A stretch of DNA of 64,000 nt, taken from positions 1 to 64,000 of the forward strand of contig NZ_VNHX01000005.1 of the NCBI RefSeq assembly GCF_008124885.1, given 5' to 3'. Shown piece after piece: positions 1-9,183 of this stretch. Each line of letters starts with the position of its first letter. The first letter of the stretch is position 1. Below the pieces are notes generated by a model, which was not told the DNA's origin, made no database searches, and worked only from the letters and a program-made list of their open reading frames with translations. This stretch comes from Sphingobacterium allocomposti. GTDB lineage: Bacteria; Bacteroidota; Bacteroidia; Sphingobacteriales; Sphingobacteriaceae. The translations under genes and the position numbers were made by a program.

Positions 1-78
1 ATGGTCGAAAAAACTCCTGAAACAACTTTCTCCGGACCAAACGACGAACCTAAATACAATAATCCGCTTATTTTATGA
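1..78 (+). CDS. possible 3' end of a gene entering the window
   Basis: Frame 1 is open from the first base (which happens to be ATG) and ends at TGA at 76-78, giving 25 residues ending in NNPLIL. It may be the tail of a gene that begins before the window, or chance. No family is recognisable. The bases up to the terminator at 167 hold nothing else I can support. Confidence 0.2.
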   Translation: MVEKTPETTFSGPNDEPKYNNPLIL

Positions 79-166
79 CCAGTCATGGATAAATTGCCCA
101 TATCAACCGCTGGCGGCCTAGGCTAATCTCCTAAAACCATTACAGACCACAAGCCCATAATAAAAC

Positions 167-197
167 AAAGAAGGCGCCCTTTTTAGACGCCTTCTTT
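167..197 (-). terminator. intrinsic terminator of the TonB-dependent receptor gene
   Basis: A perfect 10-bp stem, AAAGAAGGCG paired with CGCCTTCTTT around an 11-nt loop. On the minus strand it is followed by a T-rich tract (TTTGTTTTATT). It lies 22 bases past the receptor stop codon. Confidence 0.85.
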
Positions 198-219
198 AAT
201 TTGGTGCACTAACTTAACA

Positions 220-3200
220 TTAGAAAATATATCTTACACCAATCTGCATTCGCCATGTCGTCGATAATGAACTCACATTTTGGAAAGGTGTTACTGGTAA
301 TGCTCCATCTATAACATTCATGTTGAACGTCGGGATCCCCGTAGCGGGAGTAGTAGACGTGTTCAGAACAGGCTGCCCCTGACTGTTCGTCCCCGGTACG
401 ACATGATTTCCATACAACAATTGTCCATTGTTCAAACGGCTTGCAATACCCCAGTTTTTATTAAGAAGATTCCCAAAGTTTTCTAGGTCCAAGCTCAGCT
501 GCAAAGTATGTCTGCGTGGCCCGATATTTTTGTAAATATCCTGCAATACACGTAAATCAAAACGGTTTAACCAAGGCATCAAGAAGCCGTTACGAGGCAA
601 ATATTTTCCTTGATATTTACTCAAGCCGTTTTCATTAACGAAAGCCTGTAGAGCCTCACGTTGCTCCGCAGCTGTGTAAGCTACGGTACCGTCGGCATTT
701 GGCCGATCTACGAAGTTCAACGTTCCTAAATCTTTAGGTAAATAAATTAAATCATTATTTATACCGTCGCGGTTAATATCAGAATAATAAACGTAAGAGA
801 ACCTACCCTGATGCGCTCCGTTGTAAAAAACGCCGACGGTCGTAGCCAGCGAATTCGCATATTCAACACGGTAACTTAGGTTTGCCACTAATCGGTGTGG
901 CGTGGCGAAAGCAGATGGATGTAAAATCTGATCGTTTGGCCCGTTTACGTTAGCCGATCCGCCCCATGCTGAGCTCGCACTCGATCCCGCATTAGCACTA
1001 ACTTCGCGTGCATCTGAATAGGTATAGAATAAACTACCGCTAAATCCTTGATAGTTTGGAACGCTTACTCCCAGTGTTGCACTCACTGCGTGACCTTTTA
1101 CATTCGTATTCGTCAAGACAGTCGCATTGTTCGCTCCAATCGCGCTATTATAACGCTGTACACCAGTAGGATAAAATATTCTGTTGTCTCCGTAATCGCC
1201 CGCTTCATCGGATGCCCCATAATCCAAGAATGTATTCGGTGTTGCTCTATTAGCACCAAACTGGAACACTGCATTGATATCCTTTGTGTACAAGAAATCT
1301 CCTGTCAACACCAGTGGAGTATTTGGAATCTGGTAATCCGCACCAATGCTAGTACGCCAAACCATCGGCATTCTGAAGTTGCGATCTACCAATGCAAACG
1401 AGCTAGGAGCACCGTCTCGTGGCTGTCGGATAAATACAGATTCTGCTCCGTTAGGAACATTATTAAGGTGATAGTAAGGATCTGGGTTGAAACGTATATT
1501 GCCAATCCAACCAGTAACATCATTGTAAGACCCTGGCTCAATTGTGTTCTGTAGTACTCCTGCATTGGTTGGCATATTGGTCAACCAAACGAAAGGTACA
1601 CGTCCCGAGAAGAAACCTGTTCCTCCACGAAGTACCAATGAGCGGTCGCCAAACACGTCATAATTAATACCTAAACGTGGAGACACCAAGAGTCTGGATT
1701 TCGGCCAAAGACCAGAATCATAGTTCCTAGGCATGCCGTTAACATCCAGCAGACGCAATTCATTAATAGATGGATTCGGAGTCAGCTTATTCATGTAAAT
1801 CGGCAACTCCGCACGTATACCATACGTAACTGTTAAGTTCTCTGTCGCCGACCAACGGTCCTGCGCATACAAAGACGCTAAACCGAAGTTGATACGCGCG
1901 TATGTATCCTGACCTTCGTAAGGATAGGTCAACCCGAACATAATCGGGGCTCTTTCATTTGGTCCACCAGTACTCAAGAAATCCTCTACCGATGCGTAAC
2001 GGTAATAGGAGGTTCCCATACGGGTATAACTGTTACCGAAGTTTTGGATTTCAAAAGCCGCTCCAAAAGTGAAATTATGTTTATCAGCCTGTAAGTTCAA
2101 GTTGTTAATAAAAGAATAGTTATTATTAACGACGTCGTTGTTATACGAGAATAGTTCCGTACCAAAACTCATATAGTTGGAGTGAGGTGAACTATTGTTA
2201 CTATGTGTTCCATCGCCGATATCGACAAACGGGAATAGCTGGCTATTTGGCGTTGTTCTGGTGTCTTGTATCCGTGTATAAGTAGCAAGGAACTGGTTGG
2301 ATAACCTCGAACTGAAATTACTATTTAGTTCTGCAGTAAGAGACCTTACGACGTTTTTGACACCATAGTTACCATTTTCGAACGTGATGGAATTCTGACT
2401 AACACGATTTGTCTGGCTTCGAGGATAAGGTCCTGAGTTCCCGTTTGCGACTTGCATCGATTCGCCTATCACTTGGTTATAGCGAATAGCCAACTTGTGC
2501 ATATCGTTGATGTTCCAGTCTAATCTAGCCAGGAATTTCGTACTAGATTCCTTAGCTTCGTTAGCATATCCCTCGTAACGACCTGGATCCCAACCCCACT
2601 GATTAATCAAGTGATTGCGTACAGCCTCAAGGTCAGCACGTGTGGTTCTAGCAATATTCTCTGCAGGAACAGCAACACCATTTTCGGACGGACGCCACAG
2701 ATTCGATCCAGAGGCATTCCCTCCCGTAGCTTCTTCACGCTCCGCGTTCACAAAAAGGAATAACTTATCTTTTACGATGGGGCCGCCTAAACTGAAACCG
2801 TAGTTTCTCCTAGCCGCATCGACTTTCTCCAACGTTACGTCTTCGATCTTACGCCCTTGCAAATTCTGGTTTTGCAAGAAATAATAGGCCGTACCGGTTA
2901 CCTTATTCGTACCCGATTTGGTGACAGCGTTAATACCTGCTCCCGTAAAACCGGATTGCGTTACATCAAATGGTGCGATATTAACAGAAATAGCTTCGAT
3001 CGCGTCCAACGAAATAGGCTGTGAGTTTCCACCAGGTAGCGGATTGGAACTCAAACCGAAACCGTTGTTGAAGTTAGCACCATCGATTTGCAGGTTATTA
3101 TAACGCGCATCACGTCCGGCAAATGAATTTCCATTAGCTTGTGGCGTCAAACGCATAAATTCCGTAACACTACGGCTGATCTGCGGCAGTTCCTGCAGCT

Positions 3201-3615
3201 GCTTTTGACCAACACTTGTAGAAGCTCCTGTTTTTTGTCCCCTATTTGCCCGTCCGGTGACAACCACATCCTCTAACGCAGTGGCGTTTTCGCCGAATAC
3301 CGGATTCAGTACGAAAGGCTGCCCCAATTGGAGGTACAGATCGTCATAGACGACCGGATCCTGCCCTACGTAGGTGACTTCTACGCGGTAAGGGCCACCC
3401 ACACGCATGTTTGCTAAATTAAAACGACCCGCTACATTCGCTGAACCTGAGTAAACTGTTCCGGAAGGTAAGTGGGTCGCTTTGATGGTTGCACCGGCTG
3501 TAGCATGTCCTGTCGATTGGGTGACGACCCCGGTCATACTACTTGTGGTAACCTGTGCCTGAATGGTCCCGTAGCTGGCGAGAACCAAGGCAAAGAAAAG
3601 TAGAGATTTTTTCAT
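220..3615 (-). CDS. Oar-like TonB-dependent outer membrane receptor
   Basis: Outer membrane beta-barrel receptor energised by TonB. The start at 3615 gives MKKSLLFFALVLASYGTIQAQ, a clean signal peptide; an upstream in-frame start would add 16 residues that spoil it. A carboxypeptidase-regulatory-like domain follows (about residues 25-110, GVVTQSTGHATAGATI), then a plug domain with GGNSQPISLDAIEAISVNI and the NAVTKSGTNKVTGTAY stretch typical of Oar proteins. The long barrel ends in IGVRYIF with a terminal aromatic residue. It is 1131 aa, normal for the Oar group. No SusD partner is adjacent, so this is not a SusCD pair, and the substrate cannot be read from sequence. It is monocistronic, with a promoter element at 3648-3655 and a terminator at 167-197. 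Confidence 0.93.
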   Translation of the reverse strand: MKKSLLFFALVLASYGTIQAQVTTSSMTGVVTQSTGHATAGATIKATHLPSGTVYSGSANVAGRFNLANMRVGGPYRVEVTYVGQDPVVYDDLYLQLGQPFVLNPVFGENATALEDVVVTGRANRGQKTGASTSVGQKQLQELPQISRSVTEFMRLTPQANGNSFAGRDARYNNLQIDGANFNNGFGLSSNPLPGGNSQPISLDAIEAISVNIAPFDVTQSGFTGAGINAVTKSGTNKVTGTAYYFLQNQNLQGRKIEDVTLEKVDAARRNYGFSLGGPIVKDKLFLFVNAEREEATGGNASGSNLWRPSENGVAVPAENIARTTRADLEAVRNHLINQWGWDPGRYEGYANEAKESSTKFLARLDWNINDMHKLAIRYNQVIGESMQVANGNSGPYPRSQTNRVSQNSITFENGNYGVKNVVRSLTAELNSNFSSRLSNQFLATYTRIQDTRTTPNSQLFPFVDIGDGTHSNNSSPHSNYMSFGTELFSYNNDVVNNNYSFINNLNLQADKHNFTFGAAFEIQNFGNSYTRMGTSYYRYASVEDFLSTGGPNERAPIMFGLTYPYEGQDTYARINFGLASLYAQDRWSATENLTVTYGIRAELPIYMNKLTPNPSINELRLLDVNGMPRNYDSGLWPKSRLLVSPRLGINYDVFGDRSLVLRGGTGFFSGRVPFVWLTNMPTNAGVLQNTIEPGSYNDVTGWIGNIRFNPDPYYHLNNVPNGAESVFIRQPRDGAPSSFALVDRNFRMPMVWRTSIGADYQIPNTPLVLTGDFLYTKDINAVFQFGANRATPNTFLDYGASDEAGDYGDNRIFYPTGVQRYNSAIGANNATVLTNTNVKGHAVSATLGVSVPNYQGFSGSLFYTYSDAREVSANAGSSASSAWGGSANVNGPNDQILHPSAFATPHRLVANLSYRVEYANSLATTVGVFYNGAHQGRFSYVYYSDINRDGINNDLIYLPKDLGTLNFVDRPNADGTVAYTAAEQREALQAFVNENGLSKYQGKYLPRNGFLMPWLNRFDLRVLQDIYKNIGPRRHTLQLSLDLENFGNLLNKNWGIASRLNNGQLLYGNHVVPGTNSQGQPVLNTSTTPATGIPTFNMNVIDGALPVTPFQNVSSLSTTWRMQIGVRYIF

Positions 3616-3647
3616 ACTTAATTTTTGATGTCTTAAAATTAGTACTG

Positions 3648-3655
3648 CAAAGTTA
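3648..3655 (-). promoter_or_regulatory. -7 element of the receptor gene (TAACTTTG)
   Basis: On the minus strand this reads TAACTTTG, matching the Bacteroidota TANNTTTG element, 32 bases before the ATG. A TTTA about 21 bases upstream is a poor -33 box. Expected leader is about 28 nt. Confidence 0.6.
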
Positions 3656-3957
3656 GGAATCACGCTTGATATTCCTTAAACTTAACATAAACTTAATACA
3701 CAGTAAAACAAATATTTAAGCCTTTTCAACGAATGTATACAAGAGGAGAGGCAGCTGTAGTTAACGACTCTAGTTTATTTTGCACGTTTTCATTTTAAAA
3801 GTTATAACAGATAATAGATTTCATTATCAAATTAACAAATTTTAACAGTTAGGGAATGTGGAAAACTTCTTTCGCCTCGAGATCCAATAGACAATTTGTC
3901 CGATACAGAGTTAACGCATTCTTTATTAAATACAGCCAATCGTTTATTTATTCCAAC

Positions 3958-4036
3958 CATCGATGGCAGATGGCTAATGGCTGATGGCTAATGGCAGATG
4001 GCGAATGGCAGATAGCAGATGGCTAGTGGCGGATGG
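3958..4036 (+). repeat. degenerate heptamer array GGCNRAT, cluster 1
   Basis: About ten successive units of the form GGCTAAT, GGCTGAT, GGCAGAT and GGCGAAT. Units vary at positions 4-5 while GGC and the closing AT are kept. The same family returns inside the duplication that follows and, on the opposite strand, near 19.4-20.3 kb and 23.3-23.6 kb. Confidence 0.85.
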
Positions 4037-4123
4037 CTATAAATCGTGAAGTGGTTTTTGATAGCTACGAGCGTCATCTAACCATTCTAACCCATCTAAC
4101 TACTCTAACTCCTAATAATAGCC

Positions 4124-4636
4124 GTAAAGGCGTTAATTTGTACAGTCGTAAAGCGAGAGGCTAATGGCTAATGGCTAATGGCTGATGGCTATTAGCCGTA
4201 AAGGTGTTAATTTGTAAAGTCGTAAAGCGAGAGGCTGATGGCTAATGGCGGATGGCTATTAGCCGTAAAGATGTTAATTTGTAAAGTCGTAAAGCGAGAG
4301 GCTGATGGCTAATGGCAGGTGGCATATAGCGGCTACCGTTCCAAACTCACTGCGTTCAGACAAGGAACGGTTTTTAACGGCTATTATGGCGGCCCGCTGA
4401 CGCAGTCGAACCGATACCGGTCCTTTCCCTCCACACAGGGCTGCCTCGCTATAGGTAGCGGTAAAGTCGTTAAGCTGCTGATTCGTAAAGCTAATCCGTA
4501 ATGTTAAAGTTGTTGATTTGTGAAGACGTGAGCTTATAAGCAACAATTGACCCTGTAGGGGTCATATATTCATAGAAAAATGTGACATCCATCAGACGAC
4601 CCTGACGGGGTCGAATATATTCGCGATTGGGGGAGA
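4124..4636 (+). repeat. direct duplication, copy 1 (about 500 bp)
   Basis: Nearly identical to 4637-5135 at an offset of 502 bases. In order it carries GTAAAGTCGTAAAGCGAG plus GGCNRAT units, an inverted repeat CCGTTCC...GGAACGG followed by TTTTT (about 4337-4377), a GC-rich stretch, and the double-palindrome element at 4548-4613. Open frames inside encode the SLSERSEFGTVA-like peptide and are taken as non-coding. Confidence 0.8.
4548..4613 (+). repeat. double-palindrome (REPIN-like) element A
   Basis: Two short palindromes, GACCCTGTAGGGGTC (4549-4563) and GACCCTGACGGGGTC (4598-4612), separated by about 34 bases containing TTCATAGAAAAATGTGAC. The same architecture occurs at 5049-5115 and, inverted, at 19637-19702 and 20071-20136. 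No transposase is present in the window, so any mobility would have to be in trans. Confidence 0.65.
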
Positions 4637-5135
4637 ATCGTGAAGTCGTTAATTTGTACAGTCGTAAAGCGAGAGGCTAATAGCGGATGGCTGATGGCTA
4701 TTAGCCGTAAAGGTGTTAATTTGTAAAGTCGTAAAGCGAGAGGCTAATGGCAGATGGCTATTAGCCGTAAAGATGTTAATTTGTAAAGTCGTAAAGCGAG
4801 AGGCTAATGGCTAATGGCAGATGGCATATAGCGGCTACCGTTCCAAACTCACTGCGTTCAGACAAGGAACGGTTTTTAACGGCTATTATGGCGGCCCGCT
4901 GACGCAATCGAACCGATGCAGGTCCTTTCCCTCCACACAGGGCTGCCTCGCTATAGGTAGCGGTAAAGTCGTTAAGCTGCTGATTCGTAAAGCTAATCCG
5001 TAATGTTAAAGTTGTTGATTTGTGAAGGCGTAAGCTTATGAGCAACAATTAACCTTGTAGGGGTCATATATTCATAGAAAAATGTGACATCCATCAGACG
5101 ACCCTGACGGGGTCGAATATATTCGCGATTGGCAG
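4637..5135 (+). repeat. direct duplication, copy 2 (about 500 bp)
   Basis: Second copy of the 4124-4636 unit with few substitutions, for example CGATACCGG to CGATGCAGG near 4915. The heptamer stretch differs in unit number and type, while the central GC-rich block is almost unchanged. The left hairpin of its terminal element has decayed from GACCCT to AACCTT. Confidence 0.8.
5049..5115 (+). repeat. double-palindrome (REPIN-like) element B
   Basis: Copy of element A inside the second duplication. The right palindrome GACCCTGACGGGGTC (5100-5114) is intact. The left one reads AACCTTGTAGGGGTC, so its stem is damaged. Confidence 0.6.
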
Positions 5136-5326
5136 CTATAAGCCTACGATACTCAATACTCAATACTCAATACTCACTTCTAATATCTAATGTCTAACTT
5201 CTAATTTCTGACTTCTCACTTTATACAAAATGGATAACGGTCGAACGCAGTTTTTTAAACTTTCCTTCATAAAATCCGTTATATTTAGCAACATTATCCC
5301 GAACGGGACTAAAAATCAGAAATCAT

Positions 5327-5968
5327 ATGTTTGAGTGGCTAGAAGATACAAGATTGCAGAGCATATTGGTATCCATCGCATGCGGCGCCGTGGTAGGCTT
5401 TGAACGTGAATATAAAAATAAGTCGGCGGGCTTTCGCACCGTCATACTGATCTGCTTCGGTTCAACCGTCTTCACATTGCTTTCGAGGATGGGAAATGTC
5501 TCCGACGACCGTATCGCGGCAAATATCGTTACCGGCATCGGCTTTTTGGGAGCAGGCGTCATTTATCAGGGAAAATTTACAGTACAGGGCTTGACTACAG
5601 CGGCCGTCATCTGGGCCATGGCCGGCATAGGCATGATTATCGGCTTTGAGGAATACAGCTTCGGTTTGGTTCTTACCGCACTGATGGTGGTCATTCTATC
5701 TCTTTTTCAGAAAATGGAAAACCTCCTCGCCAATATTTATTTCATGCGGACCATCTACGTGACGTTCCAGGACATACAGGTGTCAAACTTAGGCGAATTT
5801 GAGAACTTCATGAAAGAACATCGCGTGTCGCTCATACGTAAAGGGCTCGAAAAAAAAGGACAGCACCTTACCGTTATTTATGAGATATCCGGAAAGAAAA
5901 AGGACATCCGCCTCGCGAATGACGCTATTATATCGCTCGAATATGTGTATGCATTTAACAACCTTTAA
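5327..5968 (+). CDS. MgtC/SapB family membrane protein
   Basis: Inner-membrane protein of the MgtC/SapB family, linked in other bacteria to magnesium limitation and acid or intracellular survival. At 213 aa, the N-terminal 130 residues contain hydrophobic helices and the family signatures GAVVGFEREYKNKSAGFRT and GIGFLGAGVIYQG, followed by GLTTAAVIWAMAGIGM. The C-terminal 80 residues are soluble and resemble the ACT-like tail of longer family members. The ATG at 5327 is the first in frame. It is probably transcribed alone, facing mutS2 with 34 bases between stop codons. The family is clear, but the physiological role here is inferred only from relatives. Confidence 0.9.
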   Translation: MFEWLEDTRLQSILVSIACGAVVGFEREYKNKSAGFRTVILICFGSTVFTLLSRMGNVSDDRIAANIVTGIGFLGAGVIYQGKFTVQGLTTAAVIWAMAGIGMIIGFEEYSFGLVLTALMVVILSLFQKMENLLANIYFMRTIYVTFQDIQVSNLGEFENFMKEHRVSLIRKGLEKKGQHLTVIYEISGKKKDIRLANDAIISLEYVYAFNNL

Positions 5969-6002
5969 ATGCATACCATAGGCCGGACGGCCAGATCCGG
6001 AA

Positions 6003-8378
6003 CTATTGAATATAGGCGTAAGTTATGCCGTCTCCTCCCCTGTCCGCATGTTCATCCTCAAAATGAGACACGTGGTTATATTTACGGAGGTAGTCCCTTA
6101 TAAATTTACGCAAGATACCGTCGCCCTTGCCATGTACTATTTTTAATGTCGGATAACCAATCATTACCGCTCTATCCAAAACGGTCTCGAGTTGGCGCAA
6201 CGCATCGTCGGTACGCATTCCGCGGACGTCCACCTCGGGCTGAAACTCAGCTACCGACTCTGTCGACATCATTTTATTCTTACGTACAACTTTAGCGCGC
6301 TCTTTCCCCTTCAATTTCGTCACTTTCGTCCGCTTGACCACTGTGCGCAAATCCCCTAGAGCCAAGACGAGATTTGTCCCTTTAGACACTTCGATTACCT
6401 GCGCCTCCGTACCGGTGTCCAGTATCTTCACCCAGTCTCCCACCTCGAACACATCATCTGTCTGCGATGTCTCCACGGTCTTGGTCTGTGGCCTTTTTTC
6501 GACGTGCCGGTCGGTAGCACGGTGCAGTTCTTTGCGCAGCTCCTTGGTCTTATCCTTATCGGCCTGCGCCGACTTAATTTCTGCAATCGTGTTCTCCACC
6601 AAACGATTAGCATCTTTCAGAATCTGCCGAGCCTCCTCTTTAGCCTCCCGAAGAATCTGCTTCTTATTTTCTTCCAGATATTGCTGGAGCTGCTCGTATT
6701 CCGTCTTGAGGCTTTCCAGCTCCCGTTCCCTTTTCGAGATCGCTACTTTGGTATCGTGTATCAGCTTCTTGTCCCGCTCGAGGTCGACCAGTAAGGTGTC
6801 CACTTTTTTCTGTTCCATCCCGACCTTCTGCTTGGCTGCCTCCAGAATTTCCCTGCTTAGCCCAATTTTCTGGGCAATTTCATAAGCATAGGAGCTTCCG
6901 GGTTTACCAATCTGCAAGATATAAAGCGGACGCATTTCCACATTATCAAAAAGCATGGAGGCGTTTTCCACGCCGTCGGTATTGCTCGCGTACACCTTCA
7001 GATTCGAATAATGCGTCGTGATCACACCGCGCACCCCCTTTTTGTTCAGCGCTTCCAAAACCGCTTCCGCAATCGGTCCTCCGAACAATGGATCAGTTCC
7101 GGTACCAAACTCGTCTATCAGCACTAAGGTACGTGCGTTGGCAAATTCAGTAAAATGCTTCATTTTTGACAAATGTGCGCTATAAGTACTGAGATCGCTC
7201 TCGATAGATTGATCATCTCCGATGTCGGCGAATATCTGCTTAAAGACACCTAACCGCGAGGTCGGTTCGGCTGGAATAAGAAGACCGGCCTGCGTCATCA
7301 GCTGCAGCAGACCCACCGTCTTCATACAGACGGATTTACCACCGGCATTTGGGCCGGAAACCAAAATCACGCGGTCTTTCCCGTCAATCTTGATGTGCAG
7401 CGGCACCACAGAAGGATGACTGTCCTTTTTAGCATTGATCAATAACAGCGGGTGTCTTGCACCTACGAGATCGATCTCCGCTTCCTTGGAAAGCTCGGGC
7501 ATCTCTGCTTCAATATCAATCGCAAACAGGGCTTTAGCACGAACAAAATCCAACTTACTGAGCAAACCGTGGTAAGCCATCAGCAACGGAACATGTGGGC
7601 GTAACACCGATGTTAGCTCGGTTAAAATACGGATAATCTCACGGCGCCGCTCAAATTCCAGATCTCTTACTTTATTGTTAAGGTGAAACACTTCTTCAGG
7701 CTCTATATAAGCCGTTTGTCCTGTAGAAGACTCATCATGAATCAACCCTTTGAGCTTGCGCTTATTCTCGGCCAAAATGGGAATACAGAGCCTTCCGTCA
7801 CGGACCGTCAGGTTTCCATCTGCCGTCCATCCGTTTTGCTGCGCCGTTTTGAACACCTGATCAATGCGTTTCCGCGCTTCTTGCTCGCTTTTGAGAATCT
7901 GCTGCGTCAAGTCGAGCAACAGACGCGACGCGCTGTCCTTGATCTTCCCCCGTTCATCAATCACCGCCTCAATCCTTCTGATAATGTTCATTTCGATCGG
8001 TAAATGCTCGAACAGAAGTTCTAAATGGGCGTACTGCCCCTCTCGTTCCTTAAAATAGCGTATTACGGCATAAACCGTACGTAGCGATAGCAGGATCCGG
8101 TAAAATTCATCTTCACCAAGAAACGAGCCTTCGACACGGGCCTTTTCCGCCATTGGTTTGATGGGGTATAGATGATCGACGGGCAACGGCGCATCGTGTA
8201 CCAGCAGGTCCTTAAATTCCTGCGTCTGACGCAAAAATCGGTCAATCTGGTCAAGCTTTACCTGAGGTTGGATCTTTTCTACCATCTCCTTCCCCGGCTC
8301 ACTTAGACATTTCTCTTTGATAAGGTCCTTTATTTCGTTAAAACCTAATTTATCTATAGCGTTTTTCGGAAAAATCAT
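6003..8378 (-). CDS. mutS2: endonuclease MutS2
   Basis: MutS2-family ATPase with a C-terminal Smr nuclease domain, acting on branched DNA or collided ribosomes depending on species. At 791 aa it is full length. A core domain is followed by Walker A GPNAGGKS near residue 344 and Walker B LVLIDEFGTGTDP near 420. A long charged coiled coil (about 515-640) comes next, and an Smr domain (about 714-791) has VDVRGM and HGKGDGILR motifs. The N-terminal mismatch-recognition domain of MutS is absent, as expected. It lies 15 bases behind the DUF4296 lipoprotein gene and is probably co-transcribed with it. Confidence 0.95.
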   Translation of the reverse strand: MIFPKNAIDKLGFNEIKDLIKEKCLSEPGKEMVEKIQPQVKLDQIDRFLRQTQEFKDLLVHDAPLPVDHLYPIKPMAEKARVEGSFLGEDEFYRILLSLRTVYAVIRYFKEREGQYAHLELLFEHLPIEMNIIRRIEAVIDERGKIKDSASRLLLDLTQQILKSEQEARKRIDQVFKTAQQNGWTADGNLTVRDGRLCIPILAENKRKLKGLIHDESSTGQTAYIEPEEVFHLNNKVRDLEFERRREIIRILTELTSVLRPHVPLLMAYHGLLSKLDFVRAKALFAIDIEAEMPELSKEAEIDLVGARHPLLLINAKKDSHPSVVPLHIKIDGKDRVILVSGPNAGGKSVCMKTVGLLQLMTQAGLLIPAEPTSRLGVFKQIFADIGDDQSIESDLSTYSAHLSKMKHFTEFANARTLVLIDEFGTGTDPLFGGPIAEAVLEALNKKGVRGVITTHYSNLKVYASNTDGVENASMLFDNVEMRPLYILQIGKPGSSYAYEIAQKIGLSREILEAAKQKVGMEQKKVDTLLVDLERDKKLIHDTKVAISKRERELESLKTEYEQLQQYLEENKKQILREAKEEARQILKDANRLVENTIAEIKSAQADKDKTKELRKELHRATDRHVEKRPQTKTVETSQTDDVFEVGDWVKILDTGTEAQVIEVSKGTNLVLALGDLRTVVKRTKVTKLKGKERAKVVRKNKMMSTESVAEFQPEVDVRGMRTDDALRQLETVLDRAVMIGYPTLKIVHGKGDGILRKFIRDYLRKYNHVSHFEDEHADRGGDGITYAYIQ

Positions 8379-8393
8379 ATAAAATTCTACTTG

Positions 8394-9083
8394 TTAATGT
8401 TGGGCAGAAGGCTCCTTTTCCTCCACGGGGCTAACTTGTTCTTCCAACCTAAGTGGAGGCCGTGTAGGCTTTGGATGTTCATCTGCTGTTCGTGCTGCAC
8501 TTCCTCCGGGCGGCGTAGCAGGCATAACCAACGGAGATGACGGGCCCGGTTGCGGGGACATCTTCGACGGATCATACACATTTAAATAAAGGCCCACCCG
8601 ATCCATAAATTCAGTCCGATATAAGGTGGGTGTTAACGGAATGGTGTCTTTCTGCACCTGAAGTATAAGTTTATGTGCAGCGTCTTTCAGCTTGATGAAA
8701 CGCTGTACGACACGGACGCTATCTGCAATCTTCGCATTACGGACCGAGTCGGCCACGCGGTACGCGTTGTCGTAGTCCATCAGCTTCTTATTAATGGTAA
8801 CGTAGAGCTCTTTCGATAACACCGGATCGCCCAGGTAATAAGCTACATTCTGCTTAAACTGGGTCGAATCAACCTTAAATTTGCGGAACACTTCCGCATA
8901 CAGACTTTCCACAACGCGTCGCGTACTGTCAAGAGGCAGCGTATTTAGATAGCCGTCGACCAAATGTACCTCCGTCATTAAATCGACCATGGTCCTTTTG
9001 GGGAGAATGCCTTCGGGAAGTGATTTTTTACAACCTTGGAACAAAAAAAACGACGATAATATAACGAGTAATAAGCGTTGCAT
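8394..9083 (-). CDS. DUF4296 lipoprotein
   Basis: Predicted outer or periplasm-facing lipoprotein. Starting at 9083 gives MQRLLLVILSSFFLFQGCKKS, a signal peptide with lipobox FQGC; the upstream in-frame start would add 19 residues ahead of it. The DUF4296 region spans about residues 20-130 (TMVDLMTEVHLVDGYLNTLP, then YAEVFRKFKVDSTQFKQNVAYYL). A coiled segment (YRVADSVRNAKIADSVR) follows, then a Pro-rich, low-complexity tail of about 60 residues that probably varies. Function is unknown. The element TAAATTTG at 9098-9105 provides a promoter, and mutS2 follows at 15 bases. Confidence 0.88.
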   Translation of the reverse strand: MQRLLLVILSSFFLFQGCKKSLPEGILPKRTMVDLMTEVHLVDGYLNTLPLDSTRRVVESLYAEVFRKFKVDSTQFKQNVAYYLGDPVLSKELYVTINKKLMDYDNAYRVADSVRNAKIADSVRVVQRFIKLKDAAHKLILQVQKDTIPLTPTLYRTEFMDRVGLYLNVYDPSKMSPQPGPSSPLVMPATPPGGSAARTADEHPKPTRPPLRLEEQVSPVEEKEPSAQH

Positions 9084-9097
9084 TTTGTAAGTTTGTA

Positions 9098-9105
9098 CAA
9101 ATTTA
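9098..9105 (-). promoter_or_regulatory. -7 element of the DUF4296-mutS2 operon (TAAATTTG)
   Basis: Minus-strand TAAATTTG, 14 bases before the ATG at 9083, matching TANNTTTG. It implies a leader of about 10 nt. Confidence 0.6.
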
Positions 9106-9183
9106 CGAAAACACATCTGAATAATCACGGATGGATGCACAACAAAAATCGGCTCCAGAAAAAAGTGGTATCTTTTTTGGCCG

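Larger units (their letters stand above)
3656..5326. other. 1.7-kb gene-free repeat region
   Basis: No plausible gene lies between the receptor promoter and mgtC. It starts with AT-rich unique sequence (3656-3955), followed by degenerate GGCNRAT arrays, a tandem duplication of about 500 bp, two double-palindrome elements, and a run of ATACTCA/TTCTAAT-type short repeats (about 5150-5216). The open frames on both strands inside the duplication are identical between the two copies and have no gene character. Confidence 0.85.

Noticed and set aside
1048..1554. 168-codon plus-strand frame opposite the TonB-dependent receptor
   Set aside because: Shadow of a well-supported beta-barrel gene; composition is Ile/Arg/Cys-rich without motif.
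4274..5048. Two 90-codon minus-strand frames and two 60-codon plus-strand frames, nearly identical between copies
   Set aside because: They lie wholly inside the duplicated repeat blocks, use repeat units as codons and show no protein character.
6334..6885. 183-codon Ser/Cys-rich plus-strand frame
   Set aside because: Antisense of the MutS2 coiled-coil region; low-complexity composition is a by-product.
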